Below are positions 8,438-12,703 of a stretch of DNA of 12,703 bases, piece by piece. Below the pieces are notes generated by a model. It had not been told where the DNA came from. It worked only from the letters and a program-made list of their open reading frames with translations, and did no database searches. The stretch comes from Microdochium bolleyi (taxonomy: Eukaryota; Ascomycota; Sordariomycetes; Xylariales; Microdochiaceae). How positions within the stretch are numbered: the first letter of the stretch is position 1; each line of letters starts with the position of its first letter. The stretch spans positions 1 to 12,703 of the forward strand of contig KQ964340.1 in assembly GCA_001566295.1 (NCBI GenBank), in the 5' to 3' direction. The translations under genes and the position numbers were made by a program.

Positions 8438-8460
8438 GATCTGAGATCTGAGATCGATCG
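8438..8460. repeat. Short GATCTGA tandem
   Basis: GATCTGA occurs twice in a row, followed by GATCGATCG. It lies just 3' of the membrane protein gene and has no evident role. Confidence 0.4.
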
Positions 8461-8496
8461 TGACCAATGGACTTTAAGAGAGGCACCATGTGGTCT

Positions 8497-9647
8497 TTAA
8501 ACACTAGGATTGTGCTCCCTCTCCCCCTTTCCAACATCACCAACCCCAACCTCCGTCCCTGCGCCACCCTGCTGACTAGACCAGAGCCCGCCAGCCTGGC
8601 GTCTCCCCGCGACGAACAGGAGCACGACCGCAATCGGGGTAAGAAAAGAATTCCCAACCACGGCGAGGACAAACACGCCATACTGCCTGTGTTCGTATTC
8701 CATCTGGGACTGGAACACGGTGAACCCCGAGCCAATAACCCTATACGGTACGAGCGCGGAAATGTCGGTGGCCAAGTAGAACAATGCGTGGAACAGGAAG
8801 AGGATGACAGCGGCGAGGAGGAGCTTGTGGACCTGTTTGCGCGTCATACGCATGGATGTCAGGTATTGGCAAATCTCCTTTTTTTCGATAATATGTTTCT
8901 GTCTCTTGTGCGTATGCTGAAGGATGAGGAAGGAACTTACGTTGCCGGCAAAGTGCGACTTGCGCGCGAGGCGGAACACGTACACGGCCAAGCCGAGTGC
9001 CGCAATGGAAGCCGCGAGGAGGATCATGTGCGCAGTGACGCGGACCTTGGGGAGTGCCTGCCGGATATTCTGGTCATTCCTGGGACCTGGGACCAGAGGC
9101 GTGACTGCGAGACCCGCGATGAACTCAGTCACGATCAAGGCGCTCACGATGCTAGCCGTAGCGAACATGCAGCCGCGGGCGACCTTTCGGAACTTATTAG
9201 TAGTAGTAGTGGTGGCATTGTCGGCCACGACGACGATGCCGTGCAAGCCCACGGCGAGTTCGACTAGTACGATAAAGACCTGGATGTAGGCGTTGTGGTA
9301 GAATAACGCGGAGACCTGAATGAGTCGAGTAACGGTCTCAAAGGAGGGGATTGCGAGGCGAAACCAGAGGACCATGGCGAGGTCCAAGATGGCAAAGCTA
9401 TAGATGTGATTTCCCAGAGGTCAGCAGTGAGGTGTGCACCATTTCGAGCAGATCCGAGCATTGACCATGCGTCCACCTACATCCCCAGCGTGAGAGAAGC
9501 CGGCCCGAGCCACCAAAACCCTCTGCGTGCTGGGTCGCGGGACTTGCAGAAGAGAGCGAGGCTGGCGACGCCGATGCCCAGAAGCGACAGGATCGCCAGC
9601 CCCGCGAAAGGAGCTTCGATGAAGGTAGCGTCAGGTAGCCCGCTCAT
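8497..9647 (-). CDS. Seven-helix integral membrane protein, three exons
   Basis: The ATG at 9647 opens exon 1 (9481-9647, 55 codons plus AT). An 83-nt intron follows and exon 2 restarts in phase at 9397 (IFAILDLAMVLWF). Exon 2 ends at 8941; a 108-nt intron leads to exon 3 (8497-8832, TAA at 8497-8499). The spliced product is 319 residues. Seven hydrophobic spans are seen at about 14-34, 51-68, 93-114, 133-156, 177-198, 210-234 and 258-283, with a short Thr run (118-122, from an ACT-type microsatellite) in the second loop and a hydrophilic Gly-rich tail (286-319). The pattern is that of fungal 7-TM proteins of unknown function. I do not recognise a named family such as RTA1 or Pth11, and no catalytic motif stands out. 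The upstream region contains no clear TATA box. This is one of two undamaged genes in the window. Confidence 0.8.
8833..8940 (-). other. Intron 2 of membrane protein gene
   Basis: On the minus strand the intron begins GTAAGT (8940 down) and ends AACAG (8833), with CTGAC 28 nt before the acceptor. It is 108 nt, exactly 36 codons, and free of stops, so retention would add 36 polar residues between helices 5 and 6 (355 instead of 319 residues). The added stretch (SSFLILQHTHKRQKHIIEKK and onward) is basic and loop-like. Splicing is the better reading because both borders and the branch site match. Confidence 0.7.
9398..9480 (-). other. Intron 1 of membrane protein gene
   Basis: The minus-strand sequence begins GTAGGT at 9480, has GCTGAC at 9420-9425 (branch A 23 nt before the acceptor) and ends CTATAG at 9398. 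It is 83 nt long and contains in-frame stops. Its removal joins AT with C to give Ile and restores a continuous helix 2, which supports the call. Confidence 0.85.
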
Positions 9648-10143
9648 CTTCGTTTTGGTTTACTTAAAAGTGATAAGGTGCTTCTAGTAGTTGACCTTTG
9701 ACAGGTTCGTGGTTATGTTAGGCCGGGAAGTCTAGTTATACTTGAGATGGAGCGATTGGATTGATGGAGTAGACTGTAGAAAATGCTTAGTTTATATCCT
9801 GAATAAGTACTATGAGCTGTCCTTCAGAACCGCAGTTGATTTCTACACCGCCGCAAAGCCCACCGTAACTTTTATAACAGAGAGTAACCTCGACCAGCAT
9901 AGCAACTACACACATGGGTGCTGTCGAGCCTACTATTGTTGCAAGGGTTAAGGAGAAGTGCACTTTTAAGCACCCGAGCACTACCACAATACCACGAGAT
10001 CACTCATGATTTAAGCACAAAAAGAGTCATGCTCCGAGCTACGTCCAATCGTCTGGAGAGTACACTGGCGTGTGCTGGCGTTCATCGCTGAGACAGGGCA
10101 TGGAAATAGCATATCGCGATTTTTCGACTGAAGCCTTACCTCT
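9648..10143. other. No gene recognised
   Basis: About 500 bases upstream of the membrane protein gene. A 69-codon plus frame (9742-9951) and a 66-codon minus frame (9787-9987) overlap and show no family motif. This stretch should hold the promoter of the 8497-9647 gene, but no clear TATA or CCAAT box is seen close to its start. Confidence 0.35.
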
Positions 10144-10392
10144 CTATATAGGTCTCAGAACATAATGCGCCAAGGCCACGATGCATACCCAGCACAGCCA
10201 CCACATGTCCAGGATCACGCGCTCTCGTCCAGTGACATACAGATGAGCGAGCCGCAACTTACCCACCAACTATTACGCGGGCCAGCCTCCCGTCATAATG
10301 GATAAGACTGCGAGGCCGGTGAGACGCACGCCGCGCATATGCCCACCATGATTTCCGATGTTGTTTACCCGTTCGACACTAGCTACTTTCAT
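10144..10392 (-). pseudogene. Possible membrane-protein remnant with double stop
   Basis: A minus frame begins at an ATG at 10390-10392 and reads MKVASVERVNNIGNHGGHM, then RGVRLTGLAVLSIMTGGWPA, a hydrophobic span. It meets TAA TAG and continues in the same frame as LVGKLRLAHLYVTGRERVIL and DMWWLCWVCIVALAHYVLRP, a second hydrophobic span, to a TAG at 10144. The spans before and after the double stop are both membrane-like, so it may be a decayed membrane protein, or a 5' exon and a 3' exon of a gene with an intron around the stops (a GTAAGT donor-like site lies at 10257-10262). No family recognised. Confidence 0.3.
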
Positions 10393-10504
10393 ACCTAAGC
10401 AAGTGCAAGCGTGATAACAGCCGTCGTGCAGTCGACAAGGAGGGAAGTAGGAGAACGGCAGGTTAGACGTGGTCAGGTTGCATTATTTACAAACAGGGGT
10501 CAGG

Positions 10505-10586
10505 AGCCTGCATATGCGTACCTATTAGCCTGCATATGCGTACCTATTAGCCTGCATATGCGTACCTATTAGCCTGCATGCCTATG
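10505..10586. repeat. 22-bp tandem repeat, 3 perfect copies plus remnant
   Basis: The unit AGCCTGCATATGCGTACCTATT is repeated perfectly at 10505-10526, 10527-10548 and 10549-10570. A fourth, shortened copy (AGCCTGCATGCCTATG, lacking about six bases) follows to 10586, and AGCCTGGAGG comes after it. Each unit contains the palindrome GCATATGC. It is a minisatellite with no gene overlap. Perfect copies show recent expansion. Confidence 0.95.
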
Positions 10587-10935
10587 AGCCTGGAGGCCTC
10601 CCAACAAGCCTGTGAGTTGTACTTCTGCGCCCAACACAGAAGGGAACCGGGTTTAGAAGGGGACAAGGCCACATCATATAGAAATGTGACGTTGAGGCTC
10701 GGAACCGAGGGTAGACCTAAACGTCCGCGATTGTTACATGGCAGGCTGTTAACCAGAATGACCCTAGACTAGACGCTCTAGACGAAGCTTCCTTGGCGGA
10801 CTGCATCCGCAAGGTGCATATCACGTGCTTCAGCCCTGCTTTTCAAACCGCTAATTTAGCGTCGACTGCACAACGTGCGTTTTGGTGATCGGTGTGACGA
10901 AATATCGAGTTCCAAGGGCGTGGCCACCAGCAGCA
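10587..10935. other. No gene recognised
   Basis: About 350 bases between the tandem repeat and the diverged direct repeats. A 64-codon plus frame (10578-10772) lacks motifs. Nothing else is seen. Confidence 0.4.
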
Positions 10936-11011
10936 TCCGGTTCTCCGAGAAACAGCCCTTAGTGTTTCCGGCAAGCATGGGGGAAGCGGGGAACGGCACT
11001 TGGGATTGGGA
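10936..11011. repeat. Diverged direct repeat, copy 1
   Basis: This copy runs TCCGGTTCTCCGAGAA, then CCCTTAGTGTTTCCG, a G-rich spacer, and GGAACGGCACTTGGGATTGGGA. The same blocks recur in order in copy 2 at 11112-11205. Identity is high in the blocks (about 20 of 22 in the last) and low between. Copies begin about 176 bases apart. Confidence 0.6.
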
Positions 11012-11096
11012 GCGGATTGCGTAGCGCCCGCTGGTCTGCGCAATAAACCTCTTAGTTTTCAGTCTTTACTTCGTTCGAGCACGGGGTTAACGGGGA

Positions 11097-11116
11097 CCGG
11101 ACTGCCCGGTGTCCGG
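11097..11116. promoter_or_regulatory. CCGGAC/GTCCGG inverted repeat
   Basis: Perfect six-base arms CCGGAC (11097-11102) and GTCCGG (11111-11116) flank an eight-base spacer. CGG/CCG half-sites of this type are what Zn2Cys6 fungal regulators bind, and the site is 211 bases upstream of the esterase start codon. Binding is an inference. Confidence 0.3.
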
Positions 11117-11205
11117 ACTCCGAGAATACACCCTTTTTATTTCCGCCTAGCTAAACACAGGGCAAATGGGGAACAGTGAACGGGGGACGGCACACGGGAC
11201 TGGGA
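11112..11205. repeat. Diverged direct repeat, copy 2
   Basis: TCCGGACTCCGAGAAT, CCCTTTTTATTTCCG, then a segment about 20 bases longer than in copy 1, and GGGACGGCACACGGGACTGGGA. It ends about 120 bases before the esterase ATG, so it may lie within its promoter or leader. Confidence 0.6.
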
Positions 11206-11326
11206 ACTGTCGTCGCTTTGCACCATCGTGTACTTAAGGTGCCTTGAACTCTGGAGATACCACTAGAGATACTACAAACGTGCTGTACCTCCTCGGCAAC
11301 CGCACCGACAAATCTTCAACTCGATC

Positions 11327-12277
11327 ATGGATCTCCCGTTGGACAAAGACTTCGTCACTGGCCTCGGCCCTCTCCACCAGTATCTCCGAGACGCCCCGAA
11401 ACACAAGCTTCACGACGTGCAGGCTCGCAGAGATATGCTCGCTCCGTTCGAAGCAGCCGCGCCAGATGTTCCCGACTCGGTCCAGTACGACATAATCAAC
11501 ATCGCCGCAGGCGGCAGCCTTACCCTGAATGTATACCACATACGCCTCAGGGACACGCAGAGCGCGCCCTCGCCGACGTCGGCCGTCATCCACATCCACG
11601 GAGGGGGACTGATTGCCTGCTCGGCCAGCGTCTTCGTCACGCCCTGCTCCCGCATCGTCCGCGACACCGGCACGCAGATCTTCTCGGTGAACTACAGGCT
11701 CGCGCCGGAGCACCCGTACCCGGCTGCCTTGGACGACGTCTCGGCCGCCCTGAAATGGGTCCGCCAGAACGCCTCGACTCTGGGCGTCGACATTGCCCGC
11801 ATCGCCGTCATGGGCGAGAGCGCGGGCGGTGGCCTGGCCGCGGCGCTAGCCATCAGGGCGCGCAATGAGCAGCTCTCTCCGCCGATTGCTTACCAGATTC
11901 TCAGCTACCCCATGCTCGACGACCGCACCGTGGGCAAGGTCCCGGGCGAGATTGTCGGGTGGAGCGAAGACGACAACGTTACGGGGTGGACCGCATATCT
12001 AGGACATCCTCCCGGCGGCCCAGATGTGCCCGAGACGGCCTCGCCGGCGCGTGTCAAGGACGTCGTGGGTCTGCCACGGTTATATCTCGCCACGACACAG
12101 CTGGATCTGTTTTGCAGGGAGAATCTAACCTATATACAGAGGTTTATTGAGGCAGGGATAGAGGTCGAGGCTCATCTGTCTCCGGGCCTTCCGCACGGGT
12201 TTGAGGGGATGCAGGCTGATCACAGGGTCGGCAAGGAAATCGAAGAGCATAGGAAGAGGATCATTCGAAACCTTTAG
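11327..12277 (+). CDS. Alpha/beta hydrolase, HSL-type esterase/lipase
   Basis: A 316-residue intronless enzyme of the hormone-sensitive-lipase (GDXG, alpha/beta hydrolase fold-3) family, expected to hydrolyse carboxylic esters. The oxyanion motif HGGG is at 91-94 (IHIHGGGLIAC). YRLAPEHPYPAALDD (123-137) is the usual following block. The nucleophile elbow GESAGGG is at 163-169 with Ser165. Asp260 (ATTQLDLF) and His290 (GLPHGFEG) complete the triad. The length is typical. There is no signal peptide or membrane span, so a cytosolic enzyme is likely. The chosen ATG at 11327 is the first in frame and gives an N-terminal cap of ordinary size; no TATA box is obvious. It is GC-rich, unlike the decayed region to its left. 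In fungi such enzymes occur both in catabolism and in secondary-metabolite clusters, but no biosynthetic partner is in the window, so the substrate is unknown. Confidence 0.95.
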   Translation: MDLPLDKDFVTGLGPLHQYLRDAPKHKLHDVQARRDMLAPFEAAAPDVPDSVQYDIINIAAGGSLTLNVYHIRLRDTQSAPSPTSAVIHIHGGGLIACSASVFVTPCSRIVRDTGTQIFSVNYRLAPEHPYPAALDDVSAALKWVRQNASTLGVDIARIAVMGESAGGGLAAALAIRARNEQLSPPIAYQILSYPMLDDRTVGKVPGEIVGWSEDDNVTGWTAYLGHPPGGPDVPETASPARVKDVVGLPRLYLATTQLDLFCRENLTYIQRFIEAGIEVEAHLSPGLPHGFEGMQADHRVGKEIEEHRKRIIRNL

Positions 12278-12703
12278 GATATATAGTGAAGCCATCAACA
12301 CAAGAACCCATCTCGTTCCGCCTCCTTTCCGTTTCAAATAGAAGCATCCATTACCGATCCCAGAAAACCCAGCAACGGCATGCAGACGGCTCCCGTACCA
12401 TGAGCAGAGTAGCGCGTATAAGGATACCCCAGCATGTGTGCGACGTTATTACAAGCGCAACCTCGTGACCCCCGCACCCCGGGGCTTAACATGATGGGGC
12501 ATCGACTCCGGCAGAGCGGTACTTGAAATGTTTAGTGCGCGGCTTTAGCGCGTGTGTGAACGGCCTAGTTTTAAGCGAGATGTTTTCCTTTTCTTTTTTG
12601 GCACCGCGCCTCGTCCGCTGGGCTCATGACTCGTACATGCATCTCAGCCACGGCACAAGTCATCTGGCGCCCCGCCCATCCCCTAACGAAAGGTACCCGT
12701 TCC
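12278..12703. other. No gene recognised; 3' flank of esterase
   Basis: About 425 bases after the esterase stop. The plus frame 12286-12468 has no motif. A short hairpin CGCG-GCTTTAG-CGCG (12538-12552) and a T/C-rich tract near 12585-12600 are present. The stretch GCACCCCGGGGCTTAAC (12474-12490) resembles GCACGGGGTTAACGGGG upstream of the esterase (11079-11095). This flank may hold the promoter of a gene past the right edge. Confidence 0.35.

Noticed and set aside
8467..9267. 266-codon plus-strand open frame
   Set aside because: It is antisense to the seven-helix gene, whose introns and hydrophobic spans are clear. The antisense product is acidic and without motif, as expected from the mirror of hydrophobic codons.
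10505..10586. CRISPR array
   Set aside because: The units are directly adjacent without spacers, and the sequence is eukaryotic. It is a minisatellite.
10936..11205. Long terminal repeats of a retrotransposon
   Set aside because: The copies are only about 100 bases apart and strongly diverged. They lack TG/CA ends and have no coding sequence, primer site or polypurine tract between them.
11234..11713. 159-codon minus-strand open frame
   Set aside because: It overlaps the 5' half of the esterase in antisense. The GC-rich codon bias of the esterase explains its openness.
12531..12560. tRNA or structured RNA near the right end
   Set aside because: Only a four-base-pair CGCG hairpin is seen. 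There is no T-loop or anticodon arm pattern.

Overview
The window looks like genomic DNA of a filamentous ascomycete (Pezizomycotina). The evidence is short introns of 83 and 108 nt with GTANGT donors and CTGAC branch points, CT-rich leaders before start codons, and gene families typical of fungal accessory regions (dynamin-like GTPase, MYND finger, BTB, ankyrin, HSL-type esterase). No operons, ribosome binding sites, tRNA, rRNA or CRISPR arrays are visible. The genus cannot be told from the sequence.

Only two genes look intact. One is a three-exon seven-helix membrane protein on the minus strand (8497-9647). The other is an intronless 316-residue alpha/beta hydrolase on the plus strand (11327-12277) with a complete Ser-Asp-His triad.

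Most of positions 1 to 8310 is a graveyard of decayed genes that only appears when frames are joined by eye across stops and shifts. From left to right: a coding-like remnant of unknown family (410-835, minus); a BTB gene with a frameshift (1106-1766, minus); a weak ankyrin-like remnant (1787-2048, minus); a MYND finger gene with two in-frame stops and a frameshift (2905-3604, minus); an unassigned open exon-like stretch (3926-4132, plus); a dynamin GTPase domain spread over all three frames with a deletion in its Walker A motif (4931-5502, plus); a possible ankyrin remnant (5539-5742, minus); a frameshifted small secreted protein gene with promoter-like elements (6105-6592, minus); an uncertain remnant with a UstYa-like QLHCL motif (7504-7918, minus); and a broken ankyrin gene (7968-8311, plus). 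A further membrane-protein-like remnant with a double stop lies at 10144-10392 (minus).

Between that remnant and the esterase are a 22-bp tandem repeat (10505-10586), two diverged copies of a direct repeat (10936-11011 and 11112-11205), and an inverted CCGGAC/GTCCGG element just upstream of the second copy. These may belong to the esterase promoter region. The layout suggests a dispensable or subtelomere-like segment where multi-copy accessory genes drift while two genes stay under selection. I found no convincing new multi-gene system. The repeats, the in-frame intron and the unassigned remnants are the parts that current families do not explain.
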